Assembly: GCA_037576215.1 (NCBI GenBank)
Contig: JBANDB010000009.1
Coordinates: 3,720,001 to 3,784,000, forward strand
Direction of reading: 5' to 3'
DNA from: Armillaria gallica
Taxonomy: Eukaryota; Basidiomycota; Agaricomycetes; Agaricales; Physalacriaceae
Length of the DNA stretch: 64,000 nucleotides
Part shown: piece by piece, positions 14,041 to 22,813 of the stretch
Layout: each line of letters begins with the position of its first letter
How positions within the stretch are numbered: position 1 is the first letter of the stretch
The notes under the pieces: generated by a model
Database searches by the model: none
The model's input: the letters and a program-made list of their open reading frames with translations, nothing else
What the model was told of the DNA's origin: nothing
Program-made: the position numbers and the translations under genes

Positions 14041-15962
14041 GCGTGAGAAAATTCCATGTGGGCCACTATAGAATGGACATAGGAGAGGCAGGCATCGGAA
14101 CAGAGATGGACGTTCTGAAGATGACCGAGGAACGAGGTACTTATTAGTCAGAATAGGGTTCGGGCACGAGGGGAGTTGCCGATCACTTTCTCTCTTCGTC
14201 GTCAACTCCCTCCAGCGAGCTTTAGTGCTCACTGACCTCATACTACTCTCGTTTAATTTCTTTATGCCCAAGTCGGGGACCACCAGGAGTGAGCAGAAAA
14301 GGGATTAGGCTGGCGACATTTTACTTGGTAGATGTTGTTTGCTGGAAAAAATTGGATACCTGATTGCAAGTAAGCCCGCCTTTGTACGCCCTAGTCAACT
14401 CGTTATTGGAGTTGTAGAAGAAATTGACGCTATACCCGAACACCGATACGGTCCGTCCATCCGATCAATAGGTCTGCATCGTCGTCTGTCTATGGGAGAC
14501 TGGCGAGACCCATTAAGTTATCGAGTGAGAATGTTGGTCGCAGCGCTTCATTATGGTGCATAGAGTGTGGGCCTTCAAATGCTGGAGTCATTACTTTCTC
14601 ACCCGGTCGTGTGATGATAAGGAATCCGCATTAGCAATAAAAGCATCAGACTGAGTGCGTTCAGAGAATAGTGTAGCTGAAAACGCGTCATCCACTCACC
14701 TTAGGTCTATTCCTTGACTAGGGTGGGGCGACGTGCCTCTGGAGAAAGAAAAATAAGCCACTGTCCTTCGAATGGTCCAACTTCATATACGAATCAGGCG
14801 TATATCTGGTCCGCGTTCGCTCATCTCGAGTTGGTCCTGAAAGTGCTGCAAGTTTTCCGCTAAACCGCCGAAGAGGGCTGATTGTTTCGGGAACTGAGAG
14901 CAAAGAGGAAGAGCGGATGGAGGAGAACTCGGAGATGACCTTATATCGCAAGTTGAAACTTGAGAAATTTCGATTTATGCATGACAATGATATACAGAAA
15001 TAGAGCGCTGTCAGCGGCGTTCTAATTCTGGATTGCAAAGAGATTTTTCAGGGTCATCCGGGCAAGTAGTTGAATGATACGGGCGGTGCTTAAGTGTTCA
15101 AACGTTCAGATATAACGATAACAGCTTGTCGGTTCAGTCGCTCAACGTCTAGTCAAATACTTGCGTTTCCCCAAAAATTGGGACTACAAAGAGGTGTGGT
15201 AAGATCCGAATCGGAACCGGCCCTGACGATCCCGACCACATTTTCAGAAGGAATGGAAGCAAAAGCTATGCGCGGAGTCGTACGTACGTACTAGGAGGCC
15301 AAACCGGATCTCACACCAACAAAGCGGTACGAACGAACGGCCGAGCGCAATTCGTACGGAGGCGCATTTCGTTACTCAAAGTCTTGTTTTGTAATACTAG
15401 ATCAAGGCGACCGCTGCCTGAATCTTGATGGATATCACATAGAGGATCATAGAGCAGCGGTAGCCAAGACCTTTGGAGTGTCCGGTCCGTTAATCAGTAG
15501 AGAGTCCGATCAGATGGTCGCAAAGCGTCGGTACCGGACCTTGGTATTTCTTGGTATGTATACATGGAACGATGACCCATCGAGAAAGTCTATGCAAAAG
15601 CCCCCGAGTCGCACCGCAGCGGAGTTAGAGCGGGGCCCTTGGTATTGGACTGACACGTAGAGAATATCCTGGAAATAGTAAGAAGAAGTAGAGAATACAG
15701 GAAACATGGCGGAGGAGAACAGAATGAAGGTCAGAAGGCTGGACAAAAGTAGTGAAGGCTAAGGCTGTGCTGTTCAAACTCCGCTCAACTCCGCACAACG
15801 CGTCTTTTTTGGTGGCAATTCACCAACAAAGATCAACCGCCACATCTTTGTACTCCGTACTCATACCCTCTCCTTCAAATACCCCAAAAGCCGTCGATTT
15901 TCCGACTGCGTCACTTTAGCACTACTTGACCGTTTTGCTATTCATTTTCCTAAAAAATCACC
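14041..15962. other. Long stretch with no supported gene
   Basis: About 1.9 kb. Open frames up to 106 codons exist on both strands without recognisable motifs or a convincing exon chain. Short repeats of CGTACG-type sequence occur around 15280-15355. The last 150 bp before 15963 are pyrimidine-rich, as expected for the promoter of the following gene. Confidence 0.4.
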
Positions 15963-16781
15963 ATGGGCCGGGCTCTGTTTTCTTCAGCCTTCCTCTCTGC
16001 GCCTGCGGTAGTGACCTCCACACCGTTCGCAGACACTCTTTACGAAAAGGTGTATGAGAAATGGAGCATCTTCAACCAATTCGACCCAGATTCGGATGAT
16101 TTTTTCGAAGATGCGCAGTACGAGGCATTCATTACCGATGAGCAGGATCAGGAGCAGCAGTCAGACGTCGGCAACACCCCTGCCTTGTCCCGGGAGAGCA
16201 GCATGGAGGACACGAGCAGTCCCATGGCTGTAGGCTCGGACGATCCAGCTGCGATGTTGGCTGATGCAATTGACAGTGGCGAATGGGACCAGAGCCTGTC
16301 TGGGGGCGCCATCGATGCCGACGCCGACGTCGAGAGCGAGCATCAGTGGCGGCGTGTGGGCGACCTCCCAATCTGGACCCTCGCCAATACGCGTTTCGTC
16401 TCAGACCCCCCAACGTCCAGCCTGCCGCCCTTCCTGCCGCCATCGTCGCTCCGTAACTCGACGACGGCGAGCGATCTCGACGACGATGAGCCGGCCACCC
16501 CGCCGAGACGCAGCGTTACTATCGCGCCCATCACCATCCCTAATGAACCATCGTCGTCCAGTCCCGTCACCCCAGATGGCCCCCTGACACCGCCCAATGT
16601 TACATTTTCTCTATCTTCGTTGACACCTTCCCCGGCTCCATCTGTGACGCCTCGCGTTTATCGCTGGACTGCATCGCCCTCCCAGCACGAGACCTCTGGC
16701 CCTCTCACCAACCCCAGCGCTCGCATGTCGCATGCTCGAATCGTGCCGGCTCGTATTCGTCTTCCCACCTTTGCGGTGTAA
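15963..16781 (+). CDS. Hypothetical acidic, Ser/Pro-rich protein, intronless
   Basis: A single uninterrupted frame of 272 codons in a genome where nearly every gene has introns. The start is in a good context (ATCACCATGG). The N-terminal third is acidic and aromatic (FADTLYEKVYEKWSIFNQF, then DPDSDDFFEDAQYEAF). The middle has an acidic stretch and a conserved-looking EHQWRRVGDLPIWTLANTRF. The rest is Pro/Ser/Thr-rich (TPPRRSVTIAPITIP, DGPLTPPNVTF) with a basic end. No known domain, signal peptide or membrane helix is recognised. GC content is higher than in the flanks, typical of coding sequence. Possibly a disordered regulatory protein; function unknown. Confidence 0.7.
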   Translation: MGRALFSSAFLSAPAVVTSTPFADTLYEKVYEKWSIFNQFDPDSDDFFEDAQYEAFITDEQDQEQQSDVGNTPALSRESSMEDTSSPMAVGSDDPAAMLADAIDSGEWDQSLSGGAIDADADVESEHQWRRVGDLPIWTLANTRFVSDPPTSSLPPFLPPSSLRNSTTASDLDDDEPATPPRRSVTIAPITIPNEPSSSSPVTPDGPLTPPNVTFSLSSLTPSPAPSVTPRVYRWTASPSQHETSGPLTNPSARMSHARIVPARIRLPTFAV

Positions 16782-17121
16782 AAGCGTCGCTAGCCCTAGA
16801 TCGGGTTCGGTCTGTTTATACAGTATACTATCAACTATCTATCTTCTCACATCTGAACGCGTCGTCCCTTCCTTTGTTGTACTTCGGGTGGATTGTGTTT
16901 GGATTTCATGCTACCGTTTTTCACTTGTATAGATTGCGTTCTGCTGTTTATTTTTTCCGTATGCTCCCATTCATCGACACACGCTCCTTCCATCTTGTAT
17001 GTAACACGGCAGTCTCTTTCGTACTTACATTACTATCTGTGTATCAAACGGAAATGCATCGCCATCGATTTTCTGCGTTTGGCCGCATTGGTAAGACCCT
17101 TGTACTCTGTTTGAAATCAGA
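16782..17121. other. 3' flank of the 15.96-kb gene
   Basis: T-rich, low-coding sequence typical of a 3' UTR and terminator region. Short open frames are not supported. Confidence 0.4.
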
Positions 17122-17700
17122 GGCAACTTATTAGGTATCAAGGGATGTTCAAAAGGGACTACATATCATTTGGTATTTTAACGATGTCGGAAAACGACTC
17201 TGGCTGATGATGAAATCTATCTTCTCCTGGTTAAAATCATCGGGTATCATCGGGTATCACTGCGGTCAAGTTGCCTGAATTGAACTGTAGTGCGCAGTGC
17301 CTATTTGAGTTAGTGCCACGAAGATAGTAGAATGCATTTACCTGATCGCTAGCAGTGTACTGAGCCCACATTGGTCGGGATGAACCCAAACCGGCATTAG
17401 GATCCAGACTTGTTGCGAATGATATCTAATACTCGATCATGACAGTACAGTACTTAGGGCAACTACTGACGCTGATTCATTCATGATTGCGAAGGCAAGT
17501 TGAAGGCAAGTCCAGAAAGAGGCAAGGTCCATCAAGAGTAGGAGAAAAGGGAAAAAATTGCGAGCTCGCTGCCTCCGAATACGCCTGTAAAAACCCTCCC
17601 TATATTTCGGAAGAGCTGACACTTTGTACGCAAGGAAACATGGGCGATGTCCCGAGGTAGGCAGTAACTCAACTGCTCCACGCATCTTCGCGAACGGTAG
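17122..17700 (-). pseudogene. Carboxylesterase pseudogene, 3' part (duplicate copy 1)
   Basis: Closely matches the 3' half of the carboxylesterase at 22.8-25.0 kb. It shares the 3' flank (from GAGGCAACT), the final exons (TASDQ; a NLTVIPDD-like stretch broken by a 10-bp tandem duplication of CATCGGGTAT near 17240-17260) and the MNESAS exon. It also retains a FCRRIRRQ/EGFLQAYSE region in shifted frames. The middle (GTNLDEG to the catalytic-His region) is deleted, and the homology stops at 17700. It continues only after a 1.3-kb interruption, at 18988. Clearly non-functional. Confidence 0.85.
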
Positions 17701-18034
17701 CATCGAATAACTGGAAAACTGGATTTATTGGTGTTGATACAGCTCAGGCAAACTCGTCTACCTCGGTAGTTCATTGTAAGTAATGGTATATGTATCAAGA
17801 GAAACGTTCAAGACGATAAAATAGGAGACAAAAAGGACGGTAGATCGATGGCTACGACGCTGTGATTCTGATTTTGTTTTTAGAATGAATGCAGTTTGAC
17901 GTTGAGAATATACTTACATGAGTTTCCTTGGATAAAACCCCAACATATCCAAATCAGCGCTGCTAGAGACAAAGGTGAAGAGAGACCGGACACAGATAAC
18001 AACAACAGAGGGAAAAAAAAAGAAAATAGACATA
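17701..18034. other. Left flank of the segment interrupting carboxylesterase copy 1
   Basis: Not homologous to the carboxylesterase. It contains a poly-A tract on the plus strand (18013-18021) just beyond the stop of the 301-aa frame. No gene recognised. Confidence 0.35.
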
Positions 18035-18940
18035 TCATAGCATACCTTCATCATCGCTATCGATGTCGACGTCGTCTTCGTCGTCGCTAACAATGAGAAT
18101 CCCATCCCAAGATGCTTCAGGCCATGAGCTCCTTGTCGGTTTCGACTTGTTTCGATCGTCCTCGGCCGCCCGGCTTGTCTCCCTGAGCAACTTCATGATG
18201 ACATCCTTCTCTTGTTTCGTACGCGCTAAACTTAGCTTCGCCATAAGAGCCTTGCTTTCCGCTATTTGCTGCTCCAAACGACGCTGTTTTGCAGCAAGCT
18301 CTTGCTTGGCCTGGGACGTAGACGGCCGATATGGGGATGTCGGTATAGGTCGTTCGCGTCGACTCGTTCGTATAGTTTCAGTAATGAAGGAAACGGCAAG
18401 ATCGCCAAGGGCACGGTCAGAGACTGGCGATGCTGCTTCAGAGCTCTTGGATGACGAAGGTGTAGACGGTGGTGTAACTACTGCAGCTGGTTCCATAGAT
18501 ACGCCCTCTAGTGGCTGAGGCGCAACAGGAAGCGTCGAAACTTCGACGAAAGTTGTGAGTGTCGACTTCGGCTTCTTTCTTCGACTTGCTAGAACCAATT
18601 GGCGCAACTGCGCTTCCATTGCCATAGTGTCCATAACCTGTTCCGAGACTGGAGGGGGAGGGGTTGTTGGTTGGGCGTTCATCATTCCGACACCGATAGA
18701 TTTTCGCTCCCTTGTAATCTGTTCTTCTAACGTGACAGTCATGGATCGGAAGACAAAAGAGGGTCCCGGTGCATTCATCATGTCGTAGTTCTGAAGGAGG
18801 GGGAGTTGGCGATGCAGACGCAGCAAGTGATCCAAGGTTAGATGAAGGTGTAGGCAAATTGTGGGTGTACTCTGACCAATGAGTAGTGATCGATGGGGAC
18901 GTTGGTAGGGTGCGCGAACGAATGGAGGTCGAGATGCCAC
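18035..18940 (-). CDS. Hypothetical protein with coiled coil and acidic C-terminus
   Basis: Up to 301 codons without an intron. The real start may be an internal Met such as the one opening MNAPGPSFVFRSMTVTLEEQ. Visible features: Ser/Pro/Thr-rich middle (VTPPSTPSSSKSSEAASPV), a heptad-like coiled coil (KQELAAKQRRLEQQIAESKA, then KEKDVIMKLLRE-like helix), and an acidic tail (VSDDEDDVDIDSDDEG). No known domain. The composition and long coiled coil argue for a real protein. It lies inside a 1.3-kb stretch that interrupts a carboxylesterase copy. The sequence just before the stop could be a splice donor (GAAG|GTATGC), so a further 3' exon is possible. Confidence 0.55.
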   Translation of the reverse strand: MASRPPFVRAPYQRPHRSLLIGQSTPTICLHLHLTLDHLLRLHRQLPLLQNYDMMNAPGPSFVFRSMTVTLEEQITRERKSIGVGMMNAQPTTPPPPVSEQVMDTMAMEAQLRQLVLASRRKKPKSTLTTFVEVSTLPVAPQPLEGVSMEPAAVVTPPSTPSSSKSSEAASPVSDRALGDLAVSFITETIRTSRRERPIPTSPYRPSTSQAKQELAAKQRRLEQQIAESKALMAKLSLARTKQEKDVIMKLLRETSRAAEDDRNKSKPTRSSWPEASWDGILIVSDDEDDVDIDSDDEGML

Positions 18941-18987
18941 TGTAGTGGGGGGAATAGTGGCAGTGTCCTAGTCAGATGCACGAGGAA

Positions 18988-19085
18988 CTGAGCTGAATGG
19001 CGGAGCAGTGGCTCGTAGATCCGGAGTGGAAAATCCAGGATTCGAACCGAATATAACAAGGACAGATGAAGTGGGGAATATAATG
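18988..19085 (-). pseudogene. Carboxylesterase pseudogene, resumed fragment (copy 1)
   Basis: About 100 bp matching the intron that precedes the TSGTSST exon in the carboxylesterase at 23.9-24.0 kb. Compare GATCCGGAGTGGAAAATCCA here with GATCCGGACTGGAAAATCTA there. In the intact arrangement this sequence is adjacent to what ends at 17700, so it shows that copy 1 was split. Homology stops near 19085; the 5' exons of copy 1 are missing. Confidence 0.7.
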
Positions 19086-19174
19086 GCATTGTCCTGGACC
19101 TCTATTCAAGTTACTTTATAGTCCTATGACAAGTTTCACATCACGTGGTTAGGAGTTGCCATGGCGCTCGACAA

Positions 19175-20329
19175 GTACCGTCGGCGGGACGACTCCGGTT
19201 GATTTTGGGATTTTTGGACAATGATGACAATCATGCCATAATTTCCCAGGCTTCCCTCCACGACTACCGTGGTCCCACGGCCACCTTTAACCATGGGCTC
19301 TGTCCTGCTCCCAGTCTTCAGAAGCCTAGGGTGTCTGTAACACAGAATATCCCGGCATGCCACCGCTGTTTGCACTCGTGATTTCCTTCGATGTTTGCTA
19401 CCGACTCCTGCCTCACCAGGCTTTCGTGGTCTTCATGGGCAGTTTAACTGTCTTACCCAGTTCGATGCAAGTACTGCTTGATGAGTTGACGTTTAATGTA
19501 ACAGCTGCAATTCCGACCGGCACTACTTGAGCTCCTCCATCGTCTCGATATGTGTATTCCAAGGAAAACATCTATAATAATATCTTTTCTCTTTGCTGGC
19601 GACGTGAAATATGCCTTCAAGTCGAGTATTGTATCAGTTAGCTTCGAGAGGTCTCGGCCGACAAGGCAGGATGTCAAAGACGTGGAACTTGGGGCCATAT
19701 AGAATAAAGTACGACCCATCGAAGTCTTCCCAGTGTGCGAGACGACGCCGTTCGGGACATGGAAGAGGAGAAGGATGATCTAGATTGCGCACCGTTCTCA
19801 AGGAACAACTTGGAAGCAAGTGCCGGTGCGTTCTACCTCATCTTTTCTCACTATTTACTGAAGTCCTGCGTAGAAAAATAAGAAGAGGCTTTGTCAACGC
19901 GTCTGGTTTGCAGAACCTGAAGCTGCAAACCAGACACGTGCGGCAACTCTTCTAAGATTGATGCAGATGAATGGAATAGGGTCCCGTAGCAATCCATGTC
20001 AGCGAAAGATGGCTAGTATGCCAGAAGCAATCAGGCTTGTTGTTGTTAATCATATGAAACCTGGACGCACCCTGCAATCACGTTGAGATCTATGCTTGTG
20101 TACTGGTGAGCATGTGGATGTCATTCCCAATTGTTCTTTGTTGCTGTCCAAGTCCATGAGTATTGTGCCTTCAGGACGTTACGGAAATTGTGCAGTAGGG
20201 TACCCTCGCGCTGTCGCGAGGTCCAAAATTATGCGGAACACGTAGACCGATCTGGCAGTGCCATAGTTGGATGGTGGCATGACTGCGTTATTGCGCAAAA
20301 ATCAACCGGAGTCGTCCCGCCGACCGTAC
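19175..20329. mobile_element. Non-autonomous DNA transposon-like element with 32-bp terminal inverted repeats
   Basis: The left end at 19175 reads GTACCGTCGGCGGGACGACT and continues CCGGTTGATTTT. The reverse complement from 20329 reads GTACGGTCGGCGGGACGACT and the same CCGGTTGATTTT. That is 31 of 32 matches. The 5 bp GACAA flank both ends (19170-19174 and 20330-20334) and look like a target-site duplication. Because GTAC is palindromic, the exact end could be a few bases inward. The 1155-bp interior has no recognisable transposase; short frames have no known domain. It contains a perfect 13-bp hairpin. The 3' end lies 29 bp upstream of the RHS-like gene ATG, so it may influence that promoter. 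Confidence 0.75.
19901..19935. repeat. Perfect 13-bp hairpin inside the TIR element
   Basis: GTCTGGTTTGCAG (19901-19913), a 9-nt loop, then CTGCAAACCAGAC (19923-19935). No U-run follows, so it is not a bacterial-style terminator. Role unknown. Confidence 0.6.
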
Positions 20330-20358
20330 GACAAGCAAGGTAATAAGGAGGCGATACA

Positions 20359-22271
20359 ATGCACACCCACAATGACCTTGTTTTTCGGAATCACACTCTC
20401 CGCCAAGATCTTCAACATATTGATTCAGCCTCCGTCTACAAATGTTCTGGCGACGTTTTTGAACTTTGGGAATACTTTTGGAACCGAAAGCGACCCCTCG
20501 ACGACTTTTGCAAGACGATCTCAGTGGAGAGAGATGGAACAATGACTACAGATCGCGTCTCTATCCCCAGCACCTTTCGGGCACTCGACATCGACAGCCG
20601 TCCGTACTTCAGTTCACTACCTGCTGCCGGCATCTTCATAAGGTCAGAATACCGAAAATGCCTAATTTACATCAATGCATGGCTCAAAAACGGAGGAATC
20701 GAACAGGTCTTGGAAGATGTAGAGAAGGAGGTAGAGTACGCCATGTACGGGCAGGAGGTACTAACTACGGGAGATCAGCTGGTAGTCGGCGGACACCCCT
20801 TAGACGCGCCCACTGACGTCATGAACAGTTACGGAGAAGAGTTTGCGAACGGAATGGCGGATAGAGCGTTCATCGTTCTTGGGGATCCAGGGATAGGTGA
20901 GAGGTCAAATTGCCATTGACCAGACTTCTACTTACCATTGGACAGGGAAAACAATGTTCCTGTATTATCTACTGATCATGCGACTAATCGACGGCCAACC
21001 GACTGCCTTGCAAGTTGACCGTACCGACTATTTCCAAGTCTTCGACGCAACTGGCGTATACACCGTCTCTCGTGATTTTCTTCTGGAGGAATATGTCCCC
21101 AAAGGAACGTGGGCTTTGGTTGACGGCAACATTTCTATCCCCGGTACAACGAATATCTTTTCGCAGCCGCGTAGCCCATTCTTTGTTGTCCATGCGTGCT
21201 CGCCTCGACCGAGTCTGATTGAATATGCGAAGGGGAAAGCGAAACGGACACAGTACTTCATGCATCCTTTCTCGTGGAGGGAAGTCTTGCTATGGTGAGT
21301 GTACTGCAGACGCTGGATCGAAGATTTCTCTGACAGGAGATTGTTCACAGTCGAAGTCTAATCAGACCGCCAGGAGTGCCGACTGAGATTGACATATCTC
21401 ATTGGTATGACACCTTTGGCCCTTCCGTTAGGGATTGTTACAACCAAACGCCTCATTCCGGTATCAATCATCGCTACGAGCTCAGTGATCTATTGTCAGA
21501 TGTTAACTGGGTAGCTTGCTTACAGAATACCTCCCCCAGTCCCCTCGGTCAGCCTCTCTCGACGAGTCACGTTCTGAAGATCTCTTCCTCGTTCTACCGC
21601 GTTACTATAATCCGTTCTCCCCCACTACGGTCGTCATTACAGATCACATCCTCAGCCTTTTCTGCGCCCATCGCAAGCAGCAGTTCCAGTTGGAGCTCCG
21701 GAGTGTGTTTGAACTAATGTACACGGATCCGCGTTCTCGGGCGTTGCTCAGTCACATGTTTGAGGATGAAGTCAGGTTGCTCCTCCAAAAATGTGTGCCC
21801 CGTAAAGTCTACTCAATGAAGAAAGGCATAAAAGGGACGAAAACCCAAGTCTACCATGCATCAGAAGCTGATCGGACGTGGCTTTATGATCTCCCGCCGT
21901 CACCCGCTACGTTTTTCTACAAAGATTTGGACGATATCTTCCCCGCTCCTGGCTTGTACCTACCTAAGGACACCAACGAGAAGACCCTAGACTCGTTTAC
22001 CGTCAGCAAGGATACCGACGGCTCTATTGTTTTGTCATACCAACAACGCACCGTTGGTATGAAGCATGGCGTCCATGCCGAACCCTTGAAGACGGCTTCT
22101 GCTTGGATCAAGTCTGGGAAGATTTCAAAGTTCCGTTATATTGCCGTCGTTCCGGGAGTCACTGGTCATTACACAGCCTTCTACTTTCCCTCAAAAGCTT
22201 TCGACGATATTGAGGTGTCGGCGGGGGTCATTTTTATAGACCCAGAAGAGATGAGCGAAGGGAACCGGTAG
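20359..22271 (+). CDS. RHS-like P-loop NTPase (retrotransposon-hot-spot type)
   Basis: A predicted ATPase related to the RHS/Crinkler-associated P-loop proteins that are expanded in many basidiomycetes; cellular role unknown. The first exon ends GDPGIG and the second begins with the last bases of that codon series, giving a Walker A motif GDPGIGKTMFLYYLL split by an intron at 20897-20945. Downstream are RTDYFQVFDATGVYTVSRDF, YVPKGTWALVDGN (Walker B-like), FFVVHACSPRPSLIEYAKGK and FMHPFSWREVLL. After an intron comes ISHWYDTFGPSVRDCYNQ. The C-terminal domain runs from FLVLPRYYNPFSP to IDPEEMSEGNR. A frame change at 21510-21540 needs an unusually short intron (29-38 nt) or is a real frameshift. 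The upstream limit is uncertain because the TIR element abuts it. Confidence 0.72.
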
Positions 22272-22559
22272 GTTTATCTTCGTACGTTTGTACAGCATTA
22301 ATACTCTGGAAGGTGTACATAAGCATCACCATGCATGATATTCTTATTTTATATGCTTATTCTGACCGAAACTAGACCCGTAGGTCGACCGGTCATGTGC
22401 TACTATTTTTGTGGCTAGCACGCAAATTAATTAGTTCTATCAAATCGCAGGGAGAAGTGGAAGAAATCCTCTTTGTCATAGTCCAAAAAACGGCACATTT
22501 TGCGTCTTATGGGTGAAGCTAGGCAGCATTCTAAGATTGTCCAAAGGTATATTTGCTTG

Positions 22560-22735
22560 ACTGCCGAAGTCAAAACTTGTTAACAACCATCTGGAATAGA
22601 ATTCTCAGAGACCGTCTGGCCATATTAATCATGTTGTCATGTTAGGATTGTTGTACGCATCAGAGTATCTAGTATGACCGTTAGGAACAGGAGAGGCGAA
22701 ATAAAGATCGAATGTCCGTATCTATATATACGCTA
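22560..22735 (-). pseudogene. KRE6/SKN1 3'-end fragment (duplicate)
   Basis: Matches the 3' end of the intact KRE6/SKN1 gene at 27173-27333, including the last intron. Read leftward it gives YSDAYNNPNMTT (the intact gene has [12 protein letters not shown]) and then in-frame stops. It breaks off abruptly at about 22735, where homology to the carboxylesterase 3' flank begins 20 bp later. This is the junction of the tandem duplication. Confidence 0.8.
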
Positions 22736-22813
22736 CACGGTTTTTAAAAAAGAAAAGAGGCAACTCATTAGGTATCAAAAGATGTTCAAAAAGAACTATA
22801 TATCATTGGCATC

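Noticed and set aside
17235..17265. Possible microsatellite (CATCGGGTAT repeated)
   Set aside because: Only two tandem copies, best explained as a small duplication inside the carboxylesterase pseudogene.
19030..19060. GATTCGAACC string suggesting a tRNA T-arm
   Set aside because: It belongs to a carboxylesterase intron fragment that has a diverged counterpart at 23950; no tRNA fold is possible.
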